DNA from: Photobacterium ganghwense
GTDB taxonomy: Bacteria; Pseudomonadota; Gammaproteobacteria; Enterobacterales; Vibrionaceae
Direction of reading: 5' to 3'
Length of the DNA: 64,000 bases
Assembly: GCF_003025595.1 (NCBI RefSeq)
Contig: NZ_PYMI01000002.1
Location: 930,001 to 994,000 of the forward strand
The number at the start of each line of letters is the position of its first letter. Position 1 is the first letter of the stretch. A program made the position numbers and the translations under genes. This document shows, piece by piece, positions 9,438 through 17,969 of the stretch. The notes under the pieces were generated by a model. It did not search any database. It was given only the letters and a program-made list of their open reading frames with translations, and was not told the DNA's origin.

Positions 9438-10429
9438 GATGCACTCCCGTTATTTCCAGATTCAGCGTTGCGTCCGTTTTGTGCCATGCCAAGCTGCATC
9501 ATCAGTGGGATGGCGGCTGACAACGGATGAAGAGGAATCGCCAGACTTTTACATAAGCTGTGTAAAAATGCCTGGAGTTGCTGATACTGCTCATTCAGTC
9601 CTTGCCGGGTCTTCTGGGAAGAAAAATCCAGCCACGCGGTTTTTTCCTGATCGGCGACATAGGCGGTACCGGAGAAGGCCGTTTGTCCGGATTCCAGCGG
9701 ATCAAACAGTTGCACGAACTGAATCCGATTGTGTTGCCTTAGTTGGCTCAGGCGGCGCTTGTCTGTCATTGCAAGCTGATAAAAATCGCTGAGAATGACG
9801 ATTTCACTGCCTTTAGGGCAAAGATGATGTAAATGTTTGAGTGCATCAGCAAAGGGCAGGCGCGTTTGCGGCTGAGTTGCTGAATGGCTGAGCATCAGGT
9901 GTTGCCGATGTGCATCGATCAAGGCGTTGATGACACGCAATGGCCCCTGTTGACGGGCAGTAGGTTTGCACTCAATTAGAGTCGAACCGGTGTAAATCAT
10001 GGCACCGATGCGATCTTGTTCACTGACGGCCAACCAGCTGAGCAGGCTGGCAAAATGGGCAGCCTGCACGGATTTGAGCATCAGCTGCGAGCCAAACTGC
10101 ATACTGGCGCTCATATCCACTAACAGCATGACCGGTTGCTCACGTTCTTCAGTAAACAGCTTAGTGTGCGTTTTGCCGGTACGAGCGGTTACCCGCCAGT
10201 CAATTGCCCGGATGTCATCACCGGGCTGATACGGACGGACTTCAGAAAAATTCATCCCCCGGCCTTTACGGCGACTTTGATGGTGACCGTTGAGTTGTGA
10301 CCAGACGCTTTGCGCTGGTGGCAGCCAGCGCACAGTTTTATTTTTGTAATGCAGCAACTCAGCCAGACACAAATTGACGCCGTCACTGTGTGGGGGCAGT
10401 GCTGGGGTCACGGAATCTGTCATGCGCAA
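9434..10429 (-). CDS. DUF58 domain protein
   Basis: A 331-residue DUF58 protein. The diagnostic stretch RGMNFSEVRPYQPGDD followed by IRAIDWRVTART sits at residues 58-84, and a VWA-like strand with DMSAS follows at 105-109. No membrane helix is visible, so it is probably cytoplasmic. It overlaps moxR by 10 bases and the next gene by 4. Such proteins accompany MoxR ATPases and are thought to serve as adaptors or substrates. The DUF58 assignment is firm; the molecular job is not known. Confidence 0.88.
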   Translation of the reverse strand: MRMTDSVTPALPPHSDGVNLCLAELLHYKNKTVRWLPPAQSVWSQLNGHHQSRRKGRGMNFSEVRPYQPGDDIRAIDWRVTARTGKTHTKLFTEEREQPVMLLVDMSASMQFGSQLMLKSVQAAHFASLLSWLAVSEQDRIGAMIYTGSTLIECKPTARQQGPLRVINALIDAHRQHLMLSHSATQPQTRLPFADALKHLHHLCPKGSEIVILSDFYQLAMTDKRRLSQLRQHNRIQFVQLFDPLESGQTAFSGTAYVADQEKTAWLDFSSQKTRQGLNEQYQQLQAFLHSLCKSLAIPLHPLSAAIPLMMQLGMAQNGRNAESGNNGSAS

Positions 10430-11376
10430 GCTACCTGAGTGATCAACTGTTCCACGATGGTGTCTGGTGAAATCGCTTCGGCTTGCGCTTCATAGCTCAG
10501 TAACAGGCGGTGGCGCAGAACCGGATAGGCCATTTGCTGAACGTCTTCTGGCGTAACAAAGTCACGCCCGCTCAGCCAGGCATGAGCACGGGCGCAGCGA
10601 TCTAACGCCAAGGTGGCACGCGGGCTGACGCCCATTTGCAGCCAAGCGGCAAGCTGGTCGCTGTAACGGTGCGGCTGACGTGTTGCCATTACCAGGCGAA
10701 TGATGTACTGCTCGACATCTTCGGCCATATGGATATTGAGCACAGCTTTGCGTGCCGCAAAGATTTCTTCCTGGGTCAGATGTACCGGTTCTGACGCTTC
10801 AATGCCAAGTGCCTCACCGCGGTTCAGTCTCAGAATCGCCAGCTCGCTGCTGTCATCCGGGTAGTTCACATTTAGCTGCAGCAGAAAACGGTCAAGCTGC
10901 GCTTCAGGCAGCGGGTAGGTACCTTCCTGCTCAATCGGGTTTTGTGTTGCCATAACCAGAAACAGTTCCGGCAGCGGATAGGTTTTACGTCCGGCAGTGA
11001 TTTGTTTTTCAGCCATGGCTTCAAGCATCGCCGCCTGTACTTTCGCAGGTGCACGGTTAATCTCATCTGCCAGCAGTAAGGCATTGAAAATAGGGCCGGG
11101 CTGGAACGTAAACTCCCCGGTTTCAGGGCGGTAAATATCGGTTCCCGTCAAATCAGCCGGCAGCAAATCGGGGGTAAACTGAATGCGGTGGAAACTGCCT
11201 TCAATGCAGTCTGAAAGCACTTTGACGGCGCGGGTTTTGGCCAGTCCCGGAGGGCCTTCAACCAGTATATGACCATCTGCCAGCAGGGCAATCATCAGTT
11301 GTTTAACGAGGTCAGGCTGACCAATCACCTGGCTGTTCAGGTAAGTTTGAAGGCGCTGGAAAGTAGAAGTCAACAT
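10420..11376 (-). CDS. moxR: MoxR family AAA+ ATPase
   Basis: A MoxR ATPase of 318 residues from the ATG at 11376. Walker A is GPPGLAKT near residue 40, Walker B is LLADEIN near 100, followed by the sensor stretch VMATQNPIEQEGTYPLPEAQLDRF and the C-terminal lid. It is the first gene of the Bat operon and probably drives the metal-dependent remodelling carried out by the VWA proteins encoded after it. An in-frame TTG at 11436 and ATG at 11418 would add 20 or 14 residues. I prefer 11376 because MoxR proteins usually begin just before the VIGQ segment, although the AGGA upstream is 12 bases away. Confidence 0.88.
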   Translation of the reverse strand: MLTSTFQRLQTYLNSQVIGQPDLVKQLMIALLADGHILVEGPPGLAKTRAVKVLSDCIEGSFHRIQFTPDLLPADLTGTDIYRPETGEFTFQPGPIFNALLLADEINRAPAKVQAAMLEAMAEKQITAGRKTYPLPELFLVMATQNPIEQEGTYPLPEAQLDRFLLQLNVNYPDDSSELAILRLNRGEALGIEASEPVHLTQEEIFAARKAVLNIHMAEDVEQYIIRLVMATRQPHRYSDQLAAWLQMGVSPRATLALDRCARAHAWLSGRDFVTPEDVQQMAYPVLRHRLLLSYEAQAEAISPDTIVEQLITQVACA

Positions 11377-11504
11377 AGTGGGTTTGTGTCCTATTAATAC
11401 TTCAGTCGACAAAGACATATGGACTTTCAGACTCAATTTAAAGAGGAAAGTTCATCAAAATTATGTTGCTGAACAGGGACAATCTGGATGAGATAAGTTT
11501 GCTG

Positions 11505-11520
11505 TGGCACACCACTTACT
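11505..11520 (+). promoter_or_regulatory. Candidate sigma-54 promoter element
   Basis: TGGCAC, five bases, then TTACT. This matches the -24/-12 pattern (TGGCAC-N5-TTGCW) with one change in the -12 part. Urea transporters and ureases are often under NtrC/sigma-54 control. The leader to urtA would be nearly 380 bases, which weakens the case. Confidence 0.3.
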
Positions 11521-11693
11521 ACTAACTATAGTGAACAGCAAAATATTGAGGGAAATGGGTGACACCACTCATCTGACGGAAATCATCTTTTCAGCTGCGG
11601 GCCACTGGCGCAATAGCATCCGATCTTTTTTATGGCATGTCATTATAGGCTGGTGCAACGCCAAGGTGCAGAGTATGAATAATCTGATATAAA

Positions 11694-11725
11694 TTAGTGC
11701 ATATGTACCTGCTTTTATGCACTAA
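11694..11725. promoter_or_regulatory. 10-base inverted repeat, possible operator
   Basis: TTAGTGCATA and TATGCACTAA are perfect complements separated by 12 bases. It lies about 185 bases before urtA and has no T run behind it, so an operator is more likely than a terminator. It does not match the NtrC or CRP consensus. Confidence 0.4.
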
Positions 11726-11909
11726 AAAAGTGCTGGCAAGTCAGAAATGCCCGGATTTATCGAATGTATTTGAATGGTTTCTGGCGTGGTTAAAGTGGCA
11801 TTGTTAATAAGTTAATGATCTTTATTGAAAATAAAATTTCGCTGATAAAGATAACAACATTGGCATGATGGCTGCTTGTGAAGATAAGTTATTCACAAGG
11901 AGTATAAAT

Positions 11910-13196
11910 ATGTCAGCGAAGACTACCCATCCCGCACTGATTGGCGCAGTGGCATCCCTGTTTTTCTCCAGCCAACTATTGGCCGCTGAAGAGACTATCA
12001 AAGTCGGCGTTCTGCATTCCCTGTCCGGCACGATGGCCATCAGTGAAACGACCCTCAAAGATACGATTTTAATGCTGGTGAACGAGCAGAACGCCAAAGG
12101 CGGTTTGCTGGGGAAAAAGCTGGAAGCCGTGGTGGTGGATCCGGCATCAAACTGGCCGCTGTTCGCAGAAAAAGCCCGGGAACTTTTGGAAAAAGAAAAA
12201 GTGGATGTGGTGTTCGGTGGCTGGACGTCGGTATCCCGAAAATCCATGTTGCCGGTTTTTGAAGAACTGAACGGTTTATTGTTTTATCCGGTGCAGTATG
12301 AAGGCGAAGAATCCTCAAAGAACGTCTTTTACACCGGCGCCGCGCCAAACCAACAGGCGATTCCTGCCGTGGACTACATGATGAACGAGTTGGGAGTCAA
12401 ACGCTGGGTATTGGCGGGGACTGACTATGTCTATCCACGCACAACGAACAAGATTCTTGAAGCCTATCTGAGTGCCAAAGGGGTAGATAAAGCCGACATC
12501 ATGGTCAGCTATACCCCGTTTGGCCATTCTGACTGGCAATCTATTGTGTCAGATATCAAAAAATTCGGCAGCACCGGCAAGAAAACCGCGGTGATCTCTA
12601 CGGTGAATGGGGATGCCAATGTACCGTTCTATAAGGAATTGGGAGCGCAAGGGGTTTCCGCTGAAGAGATTCCTGTCGTTGCGTTTTCGGTCGGCGAAGA
12701 AGAGCTGTCCGGCATGGATACCTCACCGTTGGTTGGTCACCTGGCGGCATGGAATTACTTCATGAGTGTGGATACTGATGCCAACGCTGATTTCATTGAA
12801 AAATGGCAGAAGTTTATCAAAGACGATAAGCGGGTGGCGAATGACCCGATGGAAGCCAGTTACATTGGCTTCAATATGTGGGCTCAGGCGGTACAAAAAG
12901 CCGGAACAACGGAGCCGGATGCCATTCAGGACGCCATTATCGGGATTACCGTTCCGAACCTGACGGGGGGATACGCGACTATGATGCCGAACCACCATAT
13001 CACTAAGCCAGTGTTACTTGGAGAAATCCAGGAGGATGGCCAATTTGAAGTGGTGTGGGAAACAACCGGCGTGGTGGCGGGGGATGCGTGGTCTAACTAC
13101 CTGCCGGGCTCTAAAGACCTCTACGCCAGTTGGCAAAAGCCTTTCTCGTGCGGCAGTTTCAATGTGGTGACCGGGAAATGTGCCGGTGTTAAGTGA
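11910..13196 (+). CDS. urtA: Urea ABC transporter substrate-binding protein UrtA
   Basis: A 428-residue periplasmic binding protein for urea. The start at 11910 is chosen because AAGGAG lies at the right distance before it; a longer frame from 11865 lacks a site. Residues 1-28 are a signal peptide ending SQLLAAEE. The mature part reads IKVGVLHSLSGTMAISETTL, the UrtA signature of the branched-chain amino-acid-binding family, with FYPVQYEGEESS at about 130. It is the first gene of the urtABCDE-ure island and is followed by hairpins in the gap to urtB, as expected for a binding protein made in excess over the membrane parts. Confidence 0.94.
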   Translation: MSAKTTHPALIGAVASLFFSSQLLAAEETIKVGVLHSLSGTMAISETTLKDTILMLVNEQNAKGGLLGKKLEAVVVDPASNWPLFAEKARELLEKEKVDVVFGGWTSVSRKSMLPVFEELNGLLFYPVQYEGEESSKNVFYTGAAPNQQAIPAVDYMMNELGVKRWVLAGTDYVYPRTTNKILEAYLSAKGVDKADIMVSYTPFGHSDWQSIVSDIKKFGSTGKKTAVISTVNGDANVPFYKELGAQGVSAEEIPVVAFSVGEEELSGMDTSPLVGHLAAWNYFMSVDTDANADFIEKWQKFIKDDKRVANDPMEASYIGFNMWAQAVQKAGTTEPDAIQDAIIGITVPNLTGGYATMMPNHHITKPVLLGEIQEDGQFEVVWETTGVVAGDAWSNYLPGSKDLYASWQKPFSCGSFNVVTGKCAGVK

Positions 13197-13410
13197 TGGT
13201 GCTAAGTGATGGCATAAGGTGGCAGTGTCACCTTATGCCTGAGTTACCGAGTCATGCTGAGGTTCTGAGTAGCGCTTGGCTGCGCATGGACTAGCGCTTG
13301 GATAAAAGGAGCGGTGTCAGTCTGCCCAGAGGCAGGCACCGTTTCAGACCGAACGGTGACATTCTTCAGTGCTTCGCTCAGGTCTTGTACCACCTTCATG
13401 GAAGAAAATT
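13197..13410 (+). promoter_or_regulatory. urtA-urtB gap with two hairpins
   Basis: The first hairpin is an 11-base perfect inverted repeat, GGCATAAGGTG (13211-13221) and CACCTTATGCC (13229-13239), with a 7-base loop. The second has an outer CGGTG/CACCG (13312-13316, 13337-13341) and an inner CTGCC/GGCAG. Between them the 10-mer TAGCGCTTGG occurs twice (13270, 13292). Neither stem has a T run. They may stabilise the urtA message or lower read-through into urtB. Confidence 0.55.
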
Positions 13411-15081
13411 ATGAAAATATATTGGTGGGGATGGCCATCCAGCCATGCTCCGAAACGCTTTCTGGCCACTTCTGTGACCTTTTTGTTGATGATGTTCGCC
13501 TTGTTTATCGGCAGTGCCGTCGCGAATGCACAAGTGAATACGTTTGAAGACGCCGCTGAGCGGTTCAGCCAACGTCAGTTTGCGCCTAAGCAGGAAGCGG
13601 TAAACTGGCTGGTTTCAAATCAGCACCCATTCGCAAGGGACATTCTGTCCGGTCTGATGGATGGGCGCCTGTATTATCAGCCATCAACGCGGCAGCTCTA
13701 TCTGATTGAGTCACTCAGTCGCGGTGCGACGGCAATGGAATTCCCTTACCTGACTCCGACGGAGATTGTTCAGACCCGCGATTTTCGAAAAGTTCGGGTC
13801 AACAATGCGCTTCGGGTAACGATCCGCCAGGGTATAGCCCAGTTGGATCTTACATCGACATCGGAAACGCGTCGGCTGGCGGCGGCAAAGAGCTTGCTGG
13901 GAGAAACATCACCGACGGTGCTGATGCTGGTGGAGCAGGCCTATCAGACAGAAACCTCAGAGCCGGTCAAAGATATCCTTGCGTTGGTTCTGGCAATCGC
14001 GAATATCCAATCCGGGGAGGCGAATCTCCGGCAATCAGCCATAACCGTGTTGTCGGACTCACTTGAACCGGCGGCATATCAGGCCTTGCTGAAGGCCAGA
14101 GAGACGGAACTGCAAAAAGCCGTTGAGGATCAGACCGCGTTGCCGACCTTGAATCGGGCAATTGATGCCTATCAGCAAAGCCAGCGTGTGTATGAAATGG
14201 CTGAAACCCTTTTTTTTGGCCTCAGCCTGGGATCTGTGCTGGTGTTGGCCGGTATTGGCCTTGCTATCACTTTCGGGGTGATGGGGGTGATCAATATGGC
14301 GCATGGCGAACTGATCATGATTGGTGCCTATACCACGTACGTGATCCAGCAATTGCTGCCTGATCATATCGGGTTGTCAATATGGCTGGCGATCCCGGCT
14401 GCGTTTGTGGTCTCTGGTGCAGTGGGGATTGCAATTGAGCGTGGTGTGATCCGTTTTTTATATGGACGCCCGCTTGAAACCCTGCTGGCCACCTTTGGTA
14501 TCAGCCTCGTGTTGCAACAGGCTGTCCGCAGTGTGTTTTCTCCTCTGAACCGCTCTGTCAGTACACCGGACTGGATGAGCGGAATGTTGGAAATTAACCC
14601 GTTACTTGCCCTGACGTACAACCGACTGTACATCATCCTGTTCTGCCTGATGGTGTTTGGGGCACTGGTTGTTCTTTTGAAAAAGACCCCGCTGGGTTTG
14701 CAGGTCCGTGCTGTTTCGCAAAACCGTGCCATGGCAAGAGCGATGGGGGTGCGTTCGGAATGGGTCGATGCCATGACCTTTGGCTTAGGGTCAGGCGTCG
14801 CCGGGATAGCAGGGGTTGCACTTTCTCAGCTCAGTAATGTTGGCCCGAATATGGGGCAGAGCTACATCATTGACTCTTTTATGGTGGTGGTGTTTGGCGG
14901 TGTCGGGAACTTGTGGGGAACACTGGTTGCCGGGATAAGCCTGGGGATTTTCAATAAAGTACTGGAGCCTTGGGCTGGCGCTGTTCTGGCGAAAATTCTG
15001 GTGCTGATTTTTATTATTCTGTTTATCCAGAAGCGGCCTCGCGGGTTGTTCCCGCAACGTGGTCGTGCGGTGGAGGGCTAA
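13411..15081 (+). CDS. urtB: Urea ABC transporter permease UrtB
   Basis: A 556-residue permease. The ATG at 13411 follows a GGAAG site; an upstream frame to 13369 has none. Residues about 1-40 hold a signal/first helix (FLATSVTFLLMMFALFIGSAVANAQ). A periplasmic region of about 220 residues unique to UrtB follows (NTFEDAAERFSQRQF to QSQRVYEMAE). From about residue 262 come the LivH-type membrane helices, with GVMGVINMAHGELIMIGAY and VVFGGVGNLWGTL. It forms the urea channel with UrtC. Confidence 0.92.
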   Translation: MKIYWWGWPSSHAPKRFLATSVTFLLMMFALFIGSAVANAQVNTFEDAAERFSQRQFAPKQEAVNWLVSNQHPFARDILSGLMDGRLYYQPSTRQLYLIESLSRGATAMEFPYLTPTEIVQTRDFRKVRVNNALRVTIRQGIAQLDLTSTSETRRLAAAKSLLGETSPTVLMLVEQAYQTETSEPVKDILALVLAIANIQSGEANLRQSAITVLSDSLEPAAYQALLKARETELQKAVEDQTALPTLNRAIDAYQQSQRVYEMAETLFFGLSLGSVLVLAGIGLAITFGVMGVINMAHGELIMIGAYTTYVIQQLLPDHIGLSIWLAIPAAFVVSGAVGIAIERGVIRFLYGRPLETLLATFGISLVLQQAVRSVFSPLNRSVSTPDWMSGMLEINPLLALTYNRLYIILFCLMVFGALVVLLKKTPLGLQVRAVSQNRAMARAMGVRSEWVDAMTFGLGSGVAGIAGVALSQLSNVGPNMGQSYIIDSFMVVVFGGVGNLWGTLVAGISLGIFNKVLEPWAGAVLAKILVLIFIILFIQKRPRGLFPQRGRAVEG

Positions 15082-15085
15082 CCGT

Positions 15086-16279
15086 ATGCTGGTTTCAATA
15101 CTTAAATCTGATCGAGGCGGGCAGGTACTGCTTGGCGTGCTGGTGGCGCTGGCTATTGTGGTTCCAGCACTCAACCTGCTACTGGCACCGGATCATCCGC
15201 TGCATGTTGATACGTACACGATCACCCTGATGGGCAAATACCTGAGTTACGCCTTACTGGCGCTGGCGGTGGATCTGGTATGGGGGTATCTCGGTATTCT
15301 GAGTCTGGGGCATGGCGCATTTTTTGCTCTTGGCGGTTATGTCATGGGGATGTACCTGATGCGTCAGATTGGCGACCGAGGCGTGTATGGAAATCCGGAA
15401 TTACCTGATTTCATGGTGTTTCTTAACTGGGACGCGCTGCCGTGGTTCTGGCTGGGGGTTGATATGTTCTGGTTTGCCTGTCTGATGGTCGTGCTGGTGC
15501 CCGGTCTTCTGGCGTGGGGATTTGGTTATCTGGCATTTCGGTCCCGGGTTTCAGGTGTCTATCTGTCGATCATGACACAGGCACTGACTTTCGCCCTGAT
15601 GCTGGCGTTTTTCCGTAACGAAATGGGGTTTGGCGGTAACAATGGTCTGACAGATTTCAAAGACATTCTTGGTTTCAGCCTGCAGGCGACAGAAACTCGC
15701 TTGGCACTATTTATTGCGACGATTTTAGCCTTGATTTCAGGTTATTTGGTATGCAGAGCCGTCATTGCCAGCCGTGTCGGGAAGGTGGCCATTGCTGTCA
15801 GGGATGCTGAATCGCGGGCCCGTTTCATCGGCTATCAGGTTGACCACTATAAGTTATGTCTGTTTGTGCTGTCGGCGGTCATCGCCGGTGTGGCGGGCGC
15901 TTTGTATGTCCCTCAGGTCGGTATCATCAATCCTGGCGAATTTGCCCCCCTGAACTCTATTGAAGTGGTGGTGTGGGTTGCTCTGGGCGGAAGGGCGACT
16001 CTGTACGGTGCGGTGATCGGGGCGGTGCTGATTAATTACCTCAAAAGCTGGTTCACCATTGAGTTTCCTGAAATCTGGCTGTTTGTACTGGGGGGCATGT
16101 TCGTTCTGGCAACCCTGTTTCTGCCCAAAGGCGTGACCGGTTTGCTGACGTCATGTTTCGCCTGGCTTCAGTCTATTCGCTGCCGGGTGATGGAAAAAAC
16201 GTTTCCCAGTAGCCGCCAGACTGAGCTTGCAAAGAGGCCGCTGACTGGCCAGCAAGAAGAAAAGGAGGCGTTGCTATGA
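15086..16279 (+). CDS. urtC: Urea ABC transporter permease UrtC
   Basis: A 397-residue LivM-type permease. The start at 15086 has GGAGGG ahead of it and lies 4 bases after the urtB stop; a longer frame from 15059 would overlap urtB. Several membrane helices are seen, with the family stretches LVWGYLGILSLGHGAFFALGGY near residue 70 and FRSRVSGVYLSIMTQA near 150. ARFIGYQVDHYKLCLFVLSA lies near 250. It pairs with UrtB and ends in a short basic cytoplasmic tail. The last 4 bases overlap urtD. Confidence 0.92.
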   Translation: MLVSILKSDRGGQVLLGVLVALAIVVPALNLLLAPDHPLHVDTYTITLMGKYLSYALLALAVDLVWGYLGILSLGHGAFFALGGYVMGMYLMRQIGDRGVYGNPELPDFMVFLNWDALPWFWLGVDMFWFACLMVVLVPGLLAWGFGYLAFRSRVSGVYLSIMTQALTFALMLAFFRNEMGFGGNNGLTDFKDILGFSLQATETRLALFIATILALISGYLVCRAVIASRVGKVAIAVRDAESRARFIGYQVDHYKLCLFVLSAVIAGVAGALYVPQVGIINPGEFAPLNSIEVVVWVALGGRATLYGAVIGAVLINYLKSWFTIEFPEIWLFVLGGMFVLATLFLPKGVTGLLTSCFAWLQSIRCRVMEKTFPSSRQTELAKRPLTGQQEEKEALL

Positions 16280-17271
16280 CTGTACATTTATCTGTAACCG
16301 GGAACACGCCAACGGTATCACACCAAGTCGCATCCTTTTCGGCTTCCCTCGGACTGACTGATGCAGCAACTGAAATCGGTCATGAAACCACTTCTCTCGA
16401 GGGCAGCCCTGAGCGTCAGGGAGGCATGACTGAAAACCGCACTGGGTGGAGCGGAAAAATGCGGGATCTGGTGCGTCGTGATCAGGTGTTTGAATTTCTG
16501 ATGCCTAATCAACATCCGCTTATTGATACCCGCCATAACATGCTTCTGTATCTCGAAGGGGTGTCGAAATCCTTTGACGGATTTCAGGCTATCCGGGATC
16601 TCAATCTTTACATTCGTGAAGGGGAATTGCGCTGCATTATCGGACCGAATGGTGCAGGAAAAACCACCATGATGGACATCATCACCGGTAAAACCCGGCC
16701 GGACAGCGGTGCGGTGTGGCTGGGCAGCAATATTAATCTGCTGCAGATGGATGAAGCACAAATTGCCAATGCCGGTATTGGCCGTAAGTTTCAGAAACCC
16801 ACCGTGTTTGAGTGCCTGTCCGTATTTCACAACCTGGAACTGGCGATGGCCGGTGCCAGAGGAGTCTTTGCTGTTCTTCGGGCGCGTCTGAGCGGTGAAC
16901 AGCGGGATCGGATTGCACAAGTGCTGGAATTGATCGGGCTGGCAGAACAAGCCGGTAAGTTAGCTGGCAGTTTGTCCCATGGCCAGAAGCAGTGGCTGGA
17001 AATCGGCATGTTGCTGATGCAAAAACCGAAATTACTGTTGGTTGATGAACCAGTTGCGGGAATGACCCATCAGGAAATGGATAAAACAGCAGAATTGCTG
17101 CGCTCGCTGGCAGGTGAACACGCCGTCGTGGTGGTCGAGCATGATATGGACTTTGTCCGTTCGATTGCAACAACGGTGACCGTGCTTCATCAGGGGCATG
17201 TCCTTGCAGAAGGTAACATGGCCGATATTCAGGCTAACCCGAAAGTCAAAGAAGTGTATCTCGGAGAATGA
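16276..17271 (+). CDS. urtD: Urea ABC transporter ATP-binding protein UrtD
   Basis: A 331-residue ATPase of the LivG type. The nucleotide-binding domain starts near residue 88: Walker A GPNGAGKT near 130, the signature region LSHGQKQWLEIG near 230, Walker B LLLVDEP near 255 and the switch His in VVVEHDMDF. The N-terminus is long: about 60 residues (Thr/Ser/Gly-rich, no known motif) precede the stretch RRDQVFEFLMPNQHPLIDTRH that I recall from other UrtD proteins. The start is supported by AAGGAGG at 16261-16267 and the ATGA overlap with urtC. Confidence 0.9.
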   Translation: MTVHLSVTGNTPTVSHQVASFSASLGLTDAATEIGHETTSLEGSPERQGGMTENRTGWSGKMRDLVRRDQVFEFLMPNQHPLIDTRHNMLLYLEGVSKSFDGFQAIRDLNLYIREGELRCIIGPNGAGKTTMMDIITGKTRPDSGAVWLGSNINLLQMDEAQIANAGIGRKFQKPTVFECLSVFHNLELAMAGARGVFAVLRARLSGEQRDRIAQVLELIGLAEQAGKLAGSLSHGQKQWLEIGMLLMQKPKLLLVDEPVAGMTHQEMDKTAELLRSLAGEHAVVVVEHDMDFVRSIATTVTVLHQGHVLAEGNMADIQANPKVKEVYLGE

Positions 17272-17273
17272 AC

Positions 17274-17969
17274 ATGCTCGCAATCAATGGACTGAATCAC
17301 TTTTACGGCGAAAGCCACACCCTCTGGGATATTGACCTGACGCTGACTGCGGGGAAATGCACGGTTTTGATGGGGCGTAACGGAGTCGGAAAAAGCACCT
17401 TACTGCAATGCATCATGGGGCTTGAGCCTGTGAAAAGTGGCTCGTTGCGGATCGGAGATAAAGAGATGAGTCGTTTGTCGGCAGAAAGTCGCCCCCGTCA
17501 CGGTATCGGTTATGTCCCTCAGGGGCGTCAGATATTTCCGCTTTTAACAGTGGAAGAGAACCTGCAGATCGGTCTGCCCGTCAGACCGCGGGGTGACAGG
17601 CGGATTCCAGATCTCATTTACGCGCTGTTTCCGGTGCTGAAAGACATGCGCCATCGTCGAGGCGGCGACCTTTCGGGCGGTCAACAGCAGCAGTTGGCGA
17701 TTGGCCGTGCGCTGGTCGTGAATCCGTCACTGCTGATACTGGATGAACCGACGGAAGGGATTCAGCCCAACATTGTGCAGGAAATCGGCGACATCATTCG
17801 ACGGCTGAATCAGGAACTGGGGCTGACGGTACTGCTGGTGGAGCAGAAACTGCCGTTTGCCCGAAAAGTCGGTGACCATTTCTGCCTGATGGATCGAGGC
17901 AGGATGGTGGCTGACGGACGAATGCCTGACTTAAGTAAGGCACTGATCCAGGAGTATCTGACAGTATGA
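17274..17969 (+). CDS. urtE: Urea ABC transporter ATP-binding protein UrtE
   Basis: A 231-residue LivF-type ATPase. I choose the ATG at 17274 because GGAG at 17263-17266 is 7 bases upstream; the ATG at 17268 is too close. It begins MLAINGLNHFYGESHTLWDI. Walker A is GRNGVGKST near residue 37, the signature is LSGGQQQQLAIGRAL near 135, Walker B is LLILDEPTEGIQPNIVQEIG near 155. It forms the ATPase pair with UrtD. The stop overlaps the ureD start by 4 bases, so transporter and urease genes are translationally linked. Confidence 0.92.
   Translation: MLAINGLNHFYGESHTLWDIDLTLTAGKCTVLMGRNGVGKSTLLQCIMGLEPVKSGSLRIGDKEMSRLSAESRPRHGIGYVPQGRQIFPLLTVEENLQIGLPVRPRGDRRIPDLIYALFPVLKDMRHRRGGDLSGGQQQQLAIGRALVVNPSLLILDEPTEGIQPNIVQEIGDIIRRLNQELGLTVLLVEQKLPFARKVGDHFCLMDRGRMVADGRMPDLSKALIQEYLTV

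Larger units (their letters stand above)
11377..11909. other. Divergent regulatory region between moxR and urtA
   Basis: A 533-base gap, with no credible gene, that must hold the promoters for the Bat operon and the urea island. It contains a sigma-54-like element (11505-11520), a direct pair of GGTGCA words at 11652-11670, and a 10-base inverted repeat at 11694-11725. The last 90 bases are A+T-rich and end in the strong urtA ribosome site. Confidence 0.5.
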
